Below are positions 8,483 through 16,724 of a stretch of 64,000 bases of DNA, one piece after another. Within the stretch, counting starts at the first letter, position 1. Every line of letters starts with the position of its first letter. The stretch is taken from NCBI GenBank assembly GCA_017560425.1, contig JAFZEX010000020.1:27604-91603 (forward strand). Reading direction: 5' to 3'. The DNA comes from Alistipes sp. Lineage in GTDB: Bacteria; Bacteroidota; Bacteroidia; Bacteroidales; Rikenellaceae. The notes below the pieces were generated by a model, which was not told the origin of the DNA, ran no database searches, and worked only from the letters and a program-made list of their open reading frames with translations. Position numbers and translations under genes: made by a program.

Positions 8483-10153
8483 ATGAAGAAGATATTTACC
8501 CTCTTCACATTTGCCGCACTACTTCTTAGCGGATGCGAGCTTGTCACACCCCCCATCATTGATGGGGGTGGTGAGAACAACTCCGACGAGAAGAACCTCC
8601 TTATTACCGAGAGCGTGATTAGCGTTACGGCGCAGGGCGGCGAGTTTGCCATTGTCTACTCCATTAGCCAGGAGGTCGAGGGCGTAGAGCTTGAGGCATC
8701 AACGCCTACCGAGTGGATATCAAATGTTGCGGTGGGCGAGAAGATTACCTTCAAGGTTGCCAAAAACAACGATGCAGAGCAGCGTGTGGGCTTCATCAAC
8801 ATCAGCTATGGCGCTGACGAGTACACCATTGGCGTACAGCAGAAGGGCTGGGGCGACAAGAGCAACATCAAGATTGAGCTCTCGACAACAAAGGTGATGC
8901 TCTCGGCAGTAGGCACATCGGTGGAGGTGGGCTACACCCTCACAGGTGCCGACGAGGAGGGCGCAATGCCTAAGGCTACGTTGGAGAATGCCGACTGGGT
9001 GAAAAACATCGTCGTAGATAGCCAGAAGGTTACCTTCGATGTAGATACCAACCTATCGTCGTCGGAGCGCAAGACAAAGCTCAACCTAAGCTACGACACC
9101 GCCGCAGCAACGATAACCATCATTCAGGAGGCATCACTGGAGGAGGCTGTGCTGAGCGCATCGACAAACGTGATGCGTGTTGGCGAGAGCGTTGAGTTTA
9201 GCGTGGTATTCGCTGGCAGGGACGTGACCAAGGAGTGCACAATCCACGAGTACTACACAAACGCCGAGGTGTCGAACCCTGCAACATTTAGCAAGGCAGG
9301 CGAGTATGCCCTCTATGCCAAGTACAACGGTGAGAAATCAAACCTCGTGTCTATATCGGTATTCGACGCTTCAGCACCCGAGTTCGCCGTAGATAGCAGC
9401 CCCAAGAACTACGACTTCAAGCACCGCATGTTGCTTATCGACCACACGGGAACTGATTGTGGCTACTGTCCACTTATGATGCTTCGCCTCAAGGAGATGG
9501 AGGAGAGCTCGGAGTACAACGACTACTTCAACATTGCTGTGGCACACTCCTACAACACCAGCGACGCAGCATACTCGCTACGTGCCAAGACCATCAGCAA
9601 CTACTACATGTCGACGCTCCGCATCATGACAGGCTACCCTACCCTCACGTTCAACTATCAGCATGGCGAGTCGGCAGGAAGCAACATGAGCTACATCAAA
9701 ATGAACTTCGACCAGCTCAAGAAGGAGAGTGCCGAGGCTGGCGTGGCGGTATCTACTAAGCTCGATGGCAACAAGATTGTTGTGAGCGCATCGCTCAAGT
9801 CGAAGGTGGCATGTCAGTACAAGTTCAACATCTTGGTGCTCGAGGACAACATCTACAGCTACCAGTACAACGCCTCGGAGAGCTGGATGCACTACCACAA
9901 CAACGCCATTCGTGAGTCGTATGCCGACATTCAGTATACCGACATCACCGGCACAGAGTGGGGCTTCGTGAATGGCGAGACAACAACACACAAGGTTGTC
10001 GAGATACCATTTACCGACAGCCGTGTAGTGAAGAACAACTGCAAGGTGCTCGTGATTATTGCAGCCAAGAATGCCAAGTATGACGATAAGTACGAGGTGG
10101 TAAACACCACAGTGTGTGGGCTCAACGAGAGCAAGCCTTTCGAGTATAGATAA
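8483..10153 (+). CDS. Omp28-type lipoprotein with BACON domains and a CxxC thioredoxin-like domain
   Basis: The ATG at 8483 is preferred over an in-frame start at 8456 because it gives a clean lipoprotein signal (MKKIFTLFTFAALLLSGC) and starts right after the upstream stop. The product has about 556 aa. Two BACON-type domains (about 35-125 and 130-215) are followed by an Ig-like segment, then an Omp28-like domain with a thioredoxin-type motif, DHTGTDCGYCPLMM. The Omp28 family of Bacteroidota comprises surface lipoproteins such as the P. gingivalis adhesin. The CxxC suggests a redox or folding function but activity is not proven. It belongs to the lipoprotein array; the next gene starts 32 bp downstream. 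Confidence 0.8.
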   Translation: MKKIFTLFTFAALLLSGCELVTPPIIDGGGENNSDEKNLLITESVISVTAQGGEFAIVYSISQEVEGVELEASTPTEWISNVAVGEKITFKVAKNNDAEQRVGFINISYGADEYTIGVQQKGWGDKSNIKIELSTTKVMLSAVGTSVEVGYTLTGADEEGAMPKATLENADWVKNIVVDSQKVTFDVDTNLSSSERKTKLNLSYDTAAATITIIQEASLEEAVLSASTNVMRVGESVEFSVVFAGRDVTKECTIHEYYTNAEVSNPATFSKAGEYALYAKYNGEKSNLVSISVFDASAPEFAVDSSPKNYDFKHRMLLIDHTGTDCGYCPLMMLRLKEMEESSEYNDYFNIAVAHSYNTSDAAYSLRAKTISNYYMSTLRIMTGYPTLTFNYQHGESAGSNMSYIKMNFDQLKKESAEAGVAVSTKLDGNKIVVSASLKSKVACQYKFNILVLEDNIYSYQYNASESWMHYHNNAIRESYADIQYTDITGTEWGFVNGETTTHKVVEIPFTDSRVVKNNCKVLVIIAAKNAKYDDKYEVVNTTVCGLNESKPFEYR

Positions 10154-10185
10154 GCATACAAAAACCTAAAAACCAATAACCTAAA

Positions 10186-11490
10186 ATGAAAAAACTACTT
10201 CTTTTTGCACTTTGTGCATTTATGTTTGCCGCATGTGAGCCCGTAGAGAATCCTACGACACCTCAGGGCAAGCTCACCCTCACATCGAAGGCAGTAATGA
10301 ACTTCGAGACAGTGGGTGGCACAGGCGAGATCACATTCGACTTTGTAGCCGACGAGACACGCGAGGGAGCTCCCGTGACAGTTACCTGCACCGAGGATTG
10401 GATTACCGACATCAAGGTTGGCGAGCGCAACGTGACATTTAACGTAGCGTCTAACGATGGCAACGAGCGCAGCGCAACAATCAAGCTTAGCGCAGGTCAG
10501 GACAACAACGCTCATGTGATGGTTATGCAGGCAGGTGCTCCTACCTTCGACGTAAACTTCACTGCTACGCACCTCTCAGGAACATACTGGGGTAAGTTCC
10601 CTTCTACCAAGGGCTTCAACTACCTGGTAATCCTTGGCGACATGCCAGCTGAGCACTACCTCTCAAAGCTTGCAGGTGCTACAGAGTATCGTTTCAACAT
10701 CTACTCTAACGTGGCATCATCGTTCAACACCACTCACCGTGTGCCTGTAGGCACCTACACTCTTGACCACCAGAGCACCGGTAACCCAGGTACTATCGAT
10801 GCTAGCCGTGATCAGAGCTTCCTCTTCGCCGCAAACGACGCTGACATTCCATACAGCGCTGCAACTATGGTAGTTACCGAGGATAGCATCACCGTAGAAA
10901 TCACATTCATGAATGGCGATACTCACCGTGTGGAGTACCACGGCTCAACAGTATATGAGGACTACATCGAGAATACATTCGCAGATGTTTACCCCGTAAG
11001 CCAGTACACCGAGGATATCACATTCGATATTAAGAATGGCCGCATCAACCTCTACTACCGTGGCGACCACCTCGGCACAGGTTGCGACGTATGGCTCTGT
11101 GAGATGATTCAGGAGACAAACCCTTACAACGGTGTTTACATGCTCTTCGACCTCATCATTCCTAAGGGCTTGGGCGGCACTGACAACACCGACTCTATCG
11201 TTGGCGAGTACAAGTTCCACGACGAGAACACCACATCGTACGAGTACACAATCCCTGTAGGCCGCCTACGTGACGACAGCTTGCAGATGCACGCATGGTA
11301 CTTGTACTGCATACAGAGCCAGATCGACATGTCGCAGGCAGCACCTATGACATCGGGCAGCGTAATCGTTACGAAGAATGCAATTCAGGACTACACCTTC
11401 GTAATCGACAGCACCGACGACAACGGCAACCGCATCTACGGTACGTTCCAGGGTACACTCCTCAACTTGTACGATCAGTTCAACGAGTAA
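10186..11490 (+). CDS. BACON-type surface lipoprotein
   Basis: A 434-aa lipoprotein with lipobox FMFAAC. A BACON-type domain (about 25-115; EDWITDIKVGERNVTF, ERSATIKL) is followed by two copies of the recurring domain. The first is canonical (YWGKFPSTKGFNYLVIL ... VPVGTYTLD ... THRVEYHG); the second is divergent (NRIYGTFQG near the end). It is the last gene of the first array and is followed by a compact terminator. Surface exposure is inferred from its family and position; the ligand is unknown. Confidence 0.85.
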   Translation: MKKLLLFALCAFMFAACEPVENPTTPQGKLTLTSKAVMNFETVGGTGEITFDFVADETREGAPVTVTCTEDWITDIKVGERNVTFNVASNDGNERSATIKLSAGQDNNAHVMVMQAGAPTFDVNFTATHLSGTYWGKFPSTKGFNYLVILGDMPAEHYLSKLAGATEYRFNIYSNVASSFNTTHRVPVGTYTLDHQSTGNPGTIDASRDQSFLFAANDADIPYSAATMVVTEDSITVEITFMNGDTHRVEYHGSTVYEDYIENTFADVYPVSQYTEDITFDIKNGRINLYYRGDHLGTGCDVWLCEMIQETNPYNGVYMLFDLIIPKGLGGTDNTDSIVGEYKFHDENTTSYEYTIPVGRLRDDSLQMHAWYLYCIQSQIDMSQAAPMTSGSVIVTKNAIQDYTFVIDSTDDNGNRIYGTFQGTLLNLYDQFNE

Positions 11491-11505
11491 AACTCGAGCA
11501 ACAGA

Positions 11506-11537
11506 CTAAAAAGCTATCCTTCGGGGTAGCTTTTTTG
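11506..11537 (+). terminator. Hairpin terminator closing the lipoprotein array
   Basis: AAAAAGCTAtCC and GGgGTAGCTTTTT arms surround a tight TTC loop and are followed by T6. Confidence 0.9.
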
Positions 11538-11559
11538 TTTGGTAATAAAAGAATGGCGA

Positions 11560-11589
11560 TTTGTAATTCATCGTTTTTTCGTATCTTTG
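11560..11589 (+). promoter_or_regulatory. Bacteroidota-type promoter of the M1 aminopeptidase
   Basis: TTTG at 11560-11563 and TATCTTTG at 11582-11589 are 18 bp apart. The start codon lies 17 bp downstream of the -7 box, so the 5' UTR is very short. Confidence 0.7.
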
Positions 11590-11606
11590 CAAAAATAGAT
11601 ATACGT

Positions 11607-14060
11607 ATGCAAAGACTTCTAATAGTTGTAGCTCTTGTCATGGCACTCGGCTGCACCAACACCTCATCGCGCTACGATAGTGGCGTAAGCTGGGAACTTG
11701 CCCAATGGCGCAAGGCAACAATCGAGAACTTACGCTACGAGCTAACGTTCGACCTCGTGGAGAATCGTGGCTCAGCAACCCTACTCTTCGAGGTGGAGAA
11801 GCCACAAGAGGTGGTCATCGACTTTCGTAACACGGCGCTTATTAAGAGCGTCGAGGGCATGGCGTATAGTCTGAAGAATGAGCATATTATAATCCCTAAG
11901 TCGGAGATAAAGAGTGGCGAAAACAGGGTATTCATCGAGTTCGACATCGACAACCAGTCGCTCAACCGCCAGGAGAAGTTCCTCTACACACTCCTTGTGC
12001 CCGACCGTGCCCGCACGCTATTTCCCTGCTTCGACCAGCCCGACCTAAAGGCATCGTACACGCTGACGCTCGTTACGCCAAAGAGCTGGGTGGCTGTGTC
12101 GAACACCGCCGTAGATAGCGAGGAGGAGGGCGATGTGAGTCGCACGATTAAGTTCAAGCCTACCGAGCCACTTAGCACCTACCTCTTCTCGTTTGTTGCG
12201 GGTGAGTTGGAGAGTCGCACCTATAACGACAACCGCCACACCTTCACCGCCTACTACCGTGAGAGCGACCCTAAGCGCCTCAAGCAGCTCGACACAATAT
12301 TCGAGCAGGTGGCAGCATCGCTCGACTGGCTGGAGGAGTTTACGGGCATAAAATACCCATTTGCAAAGTACGACCTCATAATCCTTCCCGGCTTCCAGTA
12401 TGGTGGCATGGAGCACACGGGAGCTACGCTCTACAACGACACGCAGATGTTCCTCTCGGAGAACCCCACGCTCGACGAGGAGCTACGCCGCACAAAGCTA
12501 ATCACGCACGAGACGGCGCACATGTGGTTTGGCGACTACGTTACGATGCAGTGGTTCGACGACGTGTGGACCAAGGAGGTATTTGCCAACTACTTCGCAG
12601 CACGCATGACCGAGCCCCTATTCCCCAATATCAACCACATGCTCAACCGCATGAAGGTGCACACCTCAGCAGCCATGAGCGAGGACCGCACCGAGGGCTC
12701 AACATCTATACGCCAGCCACTCGACAACCTCGCAAATGCGGGCTTGATATATGGTCAGACGATATACAACAAGGCCCCTGTGGTGATGGACAAGCTCGTG
12801 GAGATTATGGGCGAGGAGGCATTCCGTGCGGGTATTCAGGAGTATCTCACCACCTACGCCTACTCGAACGCTACGTGGAACGACCTTATAGCAATTCTCG
12901 ACAAGCGTTGCGACGAGGACTTGGCAGAGTTTAGCGACATATGGGTGAACAAGCGAGGCATGCCACACATCAGCCTCGAGCGCAACGATGGCTGCCTACG
13001 CATCAGCGAGCGTGACCCTCTCTGTCGTGGTCTACACTGGCCACAGACCTTCTCGGTGGACGTGGTAAATGGCAACACCACAACACGCCACGAGGTGGTT
13101 ATGCGTGGCGATGAGGTTGTGTTGGAGATTGGCGATGCCGAGCAGATAATACCTAATAGCGACGGCCGTGGCTACGGACTATTTATCCTCGGCAAAGATG
13201 ACCGCACAACACTGCTAAAGAGCTATGCATCAATCACTAACGAGGTTGCACGCCAGGCAACGATAATGAATCTTAGAGAGCTCTACGAGGCGAACTACAT
13301 CACCAACGAGGAGTGGCTCACGGCGCTCATTGCGGGCATAAAGGCGGAGCGCAACGCCCTTATAGCCTCTACGCTTGTGGGCTATGTTGCCGAGCCACTT
13401 AGCGCCCTACGCTCAGCGGAGGCCGAGGCAGAGCTCTACGCCCTAAGCCAGAGCCACGCCCTTGTGTCGTGCCGCCAGCAGCTACTACGACTACTCATGC
13501 AGACAGCAACATCTGCTGATGTGTGCGACAAGCTATACCTCTTATGGCACGAGGCAAGCCACCCACTGCTCAACATCAACGACTACATGACACTTGCCTA
13601 CGAGCTCTCGCTACGCTTCCCCGAGCGCTATACTGAGATTGCTCAACGACAGCGTGAGCGCATCGCCGACGAGGAGCGCCGCCGTAAGTTCGACTTTATA
13701 ATACGTGCTGTAAACCCCTCTGTGGAGGCACAAGAGAGGCTGTTTAAGGAGCTCTTAGAGCCTGAGAATAGGCGCATTGAGCCATGGACGGCAACAACAA
13801 TTTCGTATCTCAGCCACCCACTCAGAGATAAGGAGTCGGCAAAATATATCTATGAGGGACTCAACGAGTTACGTGAGGTGCAGCGCACGGGCGACATCTT
13901 CTTCCCACGCAACTGGGTAGGAGCACTTCTTGAGAACCACCGCTCAGCAGAGGCATACAACGAGCTCGAGCGTTGGCTCGAAGAGAACGCCGACTACCCT
14001 CAGCTACTACGCAACAAGATTTTACAGGCGGCACACCCGCTACGACGAGTGCAGCGATAG
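11607..14060 (+). CDS. M1 family zinc aminopeptidase, lipoprotein
   Basis: The ATG at 11607 is chosen because it follows the promoter directly and gives a lipoprotein signal (MQRLLIVVALVMALGC); the frame is open further upstream but without coding character. The product has 817 aa. The gluzincin core is complete: substrate-binding GGMEHTG (variant of GAMEN), zinc motif HETAH in THETAHMWFGD, and the third ligand Glu in WTKEVFANYF. It removes N-terminal residues from peptides, probably at the periplasmic face of a membrane. A long alpha-helical C-terminal domain (about 500-817) is typical of the family. Its 3' end overlaps the convergent glycerate kinase gene by 21 bp. Confidence 0.93.
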   Translation: MQRLLIVVALVMALGCTNTSSRYDSGVSWELAQWRKATIENLRYELTFDLVENRGSATLLFEVEKPQEVVIDFRNTALIKSVEGMAYSLKNEHIIIPKSEIKSGENRVFIEFDIDNQSLNRQEKFLYTLLVPDRARTLFPCFDQPDLKASYTLTLVTPKSWVAVSNTAVDSEEEGDVSRTIKFKPTEPLSTYLFSFVAGELESRTYNDNRHTFTAYYRESDPKRLKQLDTIFEQVAASLDWLEEFTGIKYPFAKYDLIILPGFQYGGMEHTGATLYNDTQMFLSENPTLDEELRRTKLITHETAHMWFGDYVTMQWFDDVWTKEVFANYFAARMTEPLFPNINHMLNRMKVHTSAAMSEDRTEGSTSIRQPLDNLANAGLIYGQTIYNKAPVVMDKLVEIMGEEAFRAGIQEYLTTYAYSNATWNDLIAILDKRCDEDLAEFSDIWVNKRGMPHISLERNDGCLRISERDPLCRGLHWPQTFSVDVVNGNTTTRHEVVMRGDEVVLEIGDAEQIIPNSDGRGYGLFILGKDDRTTLLKSYASITNEVARQATIMNLRELYEANYITNEEWLTALIAGIKAERNALIASTLVGYVAEPLSALRSAEAEAELYALSQSHALVSCRQQLLRLLMQTATSADVCDKLYLLWHEASHPLLNINDYMTLAYELSLRFPERYTEIAQRQRERIADEERRRKFDFIIRAVNPSVEAQERLFKELLEPENRRIEPWTATTISYLSHPLRDKESAKYIYEGLNELREVQRTGDIFFPRNWVGALLENHRSAEAYNELERWLEENADYPQLLRNKILQAAHPLRRVQR

Positions 14061-15170
14061 CCACTCACGAGCGATACGCATGGCGGCATGGCAGATGTTC
14101 TGCTGTGCCGTCGTTTTTTGCATTGCTTCGTCAAGAGCCATGCCCTCGGGCGTAGCCTCATATATGCGCCTAAAGCCACTACTCCTAAGCTCGTCGCACC
14201 ACTCTACCCTGCCACCAAGGGCTATGACGGGCACACCTCGCATCATCGCACGGCGCAACACTCCCGAAGGACCTTTGCCCATAAGCGTCTGACGGTCTAT
14301 GCGCCCCTCGCCCGTGATAACAAGCTGAGCATCATCGAGTAACGCATCGAAGCCTACACTATCGAGCACCAACTCGATGCCTGGCTTTAGCGTTGCGCCG
14401 AGTAGCGCCATAAGGGCATAGCCCACGCCACCCGCAGCACCAGCGCCCGCCATGGTGTGATAATCGCCACCAACAACCTCGGCAAAGCTACGCATACCCT
14501 TATCAAGCACCTCGACCATCGTGGGCGTAGCACCCTTCTGCGGAGCATAGACCCACGCAGCACCATGCTCGCCATATAGCGGATTATCGACATCCGAGGC
14601 AACAACAATCTCGCACTCACTAAGGCGTGTATCAACATTTGTGGCATCGATGCGTGCCACACGACACATAGCATCACCCGACGACGTAAGCACCTTGCCC
14701 TGAGCATCATAGAACCTATAACCCAGCGCCTCGAGCATACCCATACCGCAGTCGTTTGTGGCACTACCGCCAATGCCCAATAAGATGCTTCTCGCACCCC
14801 TATCGAGGGCATCACGTATAACCTCGCCAAGGCCGTAGCTCGACGTGAGCATAGGGTTGCGCTCCTCGCCATTAAGCAGGGCGAGTCCCGATATCTGTGC
14901 CATCTCGATGATTGCCCGTGAGCCACTTAGGGCGTAGTGCGTGGTGATTGTCCTGCCGAGAGGGTCGTGCGCCACAAGGCTCTGCGACGTAGCGCCTAAT
15001 GCCGTGCTGAGGGTGTGCAACATACCGTCGCCACCATCGGCAATGGGCACCGTGGCAATGTCGCTATCGGGCACAACCATTCGCCACCCACGGGCAAAAG
15101 CCTGAGCCACCTGCTCCGATGTTAGCGACCCCTTGAACTTGTCGAATGCTAAGATTATACGTTGTGCCAT
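14040..15170 (-). CDS. Glycerate kinase (GarK/GlxK type)
   Basis: A 376-aa protein with the family N-terminus ILAFDKFKGSLTSEQVAQAF, the phosphate-binding region IADGGDGML, the glycine-rich stretch LGIGGSATNDCGMGMLEALG, and TGEGRIDRQTLMGKGP near the C-terminus. It phosphorylates D-glycerate with ATP, feeding 2- or 3-phosphoglycerate to glycolysis. Length matches the family. A -7-like box (TATCTTTG on the minus strand, 15194-15201) lies just upstream but lacks a good -33. It stands alone, convergent with the M1 peptidase gene. garK versus glxK cannot be decided, so no symbol is given. Confidence 0.93.
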   Translation of the reverse strand: MAQRIILAFDKFKGSLTSEQVAQAFARGWRMVVPDSDIATVPIADGGDGMLHTLSTALGATSQSLVAHDPLGRTITTHYALSGSRAIIEMAQISGLALLNGEERNPMLTSSYGLGEVIRDALDRGARSILLGIGGSATNDCGMGMLEALGYRFYDAQGKVLTSSGDAMCRVARIDATNVDTRLSECEIVVASDVDNPLYGEHGAAWVYAPQKGATPTMVEVLDKGMRSFAEVVGGDYHTMAGAGAAGGVGYALMALLGATLKPGIELVLDSVGFDALLDDAQLVITGEGRIDRQTLMGKGPSGVLRRAMMRGVPVIALGGRVEWCDELRSSGFRRIYEATPEGMALDEAMQKTTAQQNICHAAMRIAREWLSLHSS

Positions 15171-15301
15171 AGTCGTTGAGCTAATAGATTAGACAAAGAT
15201 ACAAATTTATCGCCACAATATATTGTTCGTGGGTCAAAATCGGCAGTTTGTTGAAAAGTTACGAAGGTTGTGCAATTTTTTGAAATAGACAAACGTTATT
15301 A

Positions 15302-15317
15302 TGGCACGAGGATTGCA
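15302..15317 (+). promoter_or_regulatory. Sigma-54 (RpoN)-type -24/-12 promoter
   Basis: TGGCACGAGGATTGCA matches the sigma-54 consensus TGGCACG-N4-TTGCA at every conserved position. A 9-bp inverted repeat, TTGTGCAAT (15268-15276) and ATTGCACAA (15312-15320), straddles it and could be an operator. The predicted start is near 15329, in a region with no convincing ORF but strong RNA structure. It is the only such match I noticed in the window. Confidence 0.65.
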
Positions 15318-15327
15318 CAATCCTTAA

Positions 15328-15690
15328 ACAGCTACGTTGCAAAACACGTAGTTAGGTTTCTTCATTTATTTAAGTTTGGGTTAGTAGTTTTTATTTACAG
15401 AACTTGCTTCTGTAAAGGGTATAGGCGGCAGTCGTGAGACTCCCGCCTATTTCTTTGTCTATTAGCAAGTTCTGTAAATAAAAACTATGACTGCTCCCAC
15501 GGTGTGGCAGAGTCGTCTGCGAGGGGTGTCTGATGTGTTTGCCGAGTTGCTGCGCAACTTGCGGTCTTGTGTTATCGGTCTTTTTGTGAGCAAGCTCCCA
15601 AAGCCCAATAACACAAGTCCACTCCTACGGAGTCGGCAACCACCCCCACCCCTCTTGCTCTGCTCAAACCTTAAGGAGAGTTAGTAGTTT
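15328..15690 (+). ncRNA. Candidate structured non-coding RNA downstream of the sigma-54-type promoter
   Basis: Starting after the predicted promoter there is a CTACG/CGTAG hairpin (about 15332-15351), then the large palindrome annotated separately (15385-15487), then a branched structure at 15521-15654. The latter pairs GAGGGGTG with CACCCCTC, TTGCCGA with TCGGCAA, and CTTGTGTTAT with ATAACACAAG, with side hairpins GTTGC/GCAAC and ACTCC/GGAGT. Such nested complementarity argues for selection on RNA or single-stranded DNA structure. A 65-codon frame at 15487-15684 lacks coding character. No family was recognised; a decayed mobile element is the main alternative. The ends are approximate. Confidence 0.5.
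15385..15487. repeat. Large perfect palindrome with 24-bp arms and an inner hairpin
   Basis: The arms 15385-15408 and 15464-15487 are perfect reverse complements over 24 bp (core TTTACAGAACTTGCT). Inside, ATAGGCGG (15421-15428) pairs with CCGCCTAT (15443-15450). A degraded direct copy of the left-inner part (ACTTG-TTTCTG-TAA ... ATAGGCGGCA-TCGTGA) recurs at 15749-15783, about 347 bp away. Confidence 0.8.
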
Positions 15691-15786
15691 GGTTGTGCTG
15701 GTCCATAGGTTGGTGCGATTATCTATTCGTCATACAAGAGATTATAATACTTGTTTCTGTAAGAGGATAGGCGGCAATCGTGATGA

Positions 15787-16095
15787 TTATTCACTAATAG
15801 TATACTTTTTCTCTATCGTAGCGATATAATACTCAGCTGCCCTTGTCCTCTTAACTAAAGAATTCAAGAACTGCAAGTAAAGTATACCCAAAAGAGATGA
15901 TACAATAACATACACTCCAATTATCATGAAGATAGAGTCCATAACATCATCTGAAAAAGCCCCAACAGCAAACAGAATAGCGCCTATGATAATCCCTATG
16001 ATATTTAAAACCTTAAGGAACTTATATATCAACATTAATCCATTGGATGCCCCGCTATCCACATACAGCACATCTCTTGTAATTTGATCATTCAT
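15787..16095 (-). CDS. Small two-pass membrane protein of unknown function
   Basis: A 102-aa protein not recognised as a named family. Two hydrophobic segments (about residues 20-48, FLKVLNIIGIIIGAILFAVG, and about 53-78, SIFMIIGVYVIVSSLLGILY) suggest a helical hairpin in the inner membrane, with a basic cytoplasmic tail. Upstream on the same strand are a consensus promoter (16368-16398) and about 270 nt of highly structured leader, so expression may be controlled at the RNA level. Coding is supported by the hydrophobic pattern and a clean ATG, not by homology. Confidence 0.6.
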   Translation of the reverse strand: MNDQITRDVLYVDSGASNGLMLIYKFLKVLNIIGIIIGAILFAVGAFSDDVMDSIFMIIGVYVIVSSLLGILYLQFLNSLVKRTRAAEYYIATIEKKYTISE

Positions 16096-16164
16096 AACAG
16101 ATTAAATTTAAGTTAAACAATTATTTGTGTTAAAAGTTTCGTTACCGTAGACAGCAACCGTTTA

Positions 16165-16365
16165 ACATAAAAATAGAAACGTGGGTGCACTTGATGTAAC
16201 AAGGTACGACCAAGCACCCACAAAAACACAAGCACAACCCACGCCATACAACGTGAGCATTCAGCGTGCCTATTGGTGTTTTTGTTTCTAAAAATTGGTC
16301 GTTTTTGTTACAAAACCAACAGCCCTAAATGCCATCTATAGCCATTGCGTATTCCGCAATGGTAC
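16165..16365 (-). ncRNA. Candidate structured leader RNA or riboswitch-like element
   Basis: Several complementary pairs nest here: TGGTCG..TGTTAC (16296-16311) with GTAACA..CGACCA (16196-16212), GTGTTTTTGT (16276-16285) with ACAAAAACAC (16220-16229), and GTGGGTGC (16181-16188) with GCACCCAC (16214-16221). TAGAAAC (16174-16180) can pair with GTTTCTA (16284-16290), which crosses other pairs (pseudoknot or switch). A CCATTGCG/CGCAATGG hairpin (16342-16362) sits at the predicted transcript start. Some pairs exclude each other, as in a regulatory switch. No known riboswitch class was recognised. Confidence 0.45.
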
Positions 16366-16367
16366 TA

Positions 16368-16398
16368 CAAATATACAAAAGTATTTTCGAAAAACAAA
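16368..16398 (-). promoter_or_regulatory. Consensus Bacteroidota promoter for the small membrane protein leader
   Basis: On the minus strand TTTG (16395-16398), 19 bp spacing and TATATTTG (16368-16375) form a full consensus. Transcription would start around 16360 and read through the structured leader into the 102-aa gene. Confidence 0.7.
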
Positions 16399-16470
16399 AA
16401 TCTACCGAAGAGTTTTTATTATGGCAAGGAGTGCAGAGATAGTGAATTTAGAGAGTTTAAGGAGAATAGG

Positions 16471-16552
16471 GACAACAAAGATAACAGAGACAACAAAGAC
16501 AACAGAGACAACAGAGACAACAGAGACAACAAAGACAGCAGAGACAACAAAT
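16471..16552. repeat. 9-bp tandem repeat (ACAACAAAG / ACAACAGAG variants)
   Basis: Nine or so copies of a 9-bp unit, alternating ACAACAGAG and ACAACAAAG with a few substitutions, sit between purine-rich and pyrimidine-rich flanks (16421-16470 and 16570-16615). A related short array is found at 45970-46008. Frames through it give only low-complexity TTE/DNR peptides, so it is not treated as coding. Confidence 0.8.
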
Positions 16553-16724
16553 AAACTCGGGTATCGAAAAATAATCTCTACTCTCTCTGCCGTCCCCATC
16601 TTCCCTATCTTCCCTATAAAGATTAGTCCTCACCTATGTGATAAATTTCCCAACATATTCCACATTCTGCAAAAAAGTTCTATCTTTGCGCCATAGAAAG
16701 ATAAAATACTAAAAATTATAGACT

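Noticed and set aside
11295-11606. Extension of the M1 aminopeptidase frame upstream of 11607
   Set aside because: It overlaps the preceding gene in another frame and crosses a terminator and the promoter; the ATG at 11607 gives a lipoprotein signal.
15487-15684. A 65-codon frame starting at the edge of the palindrome
   Set aside because: No protein-like hydrophobic or motif pattern, and it lies fully in inverted-repeat structure that explains the base composition.
16295-16696. A 133-codon frame through the 9-bp tandem repeat
   Set aside because: Its middle is a low-complexity TTE repeat forced by the tandem array, the ends match no protein pattern, and it crosses a structured leader and a minus-strand promoter.
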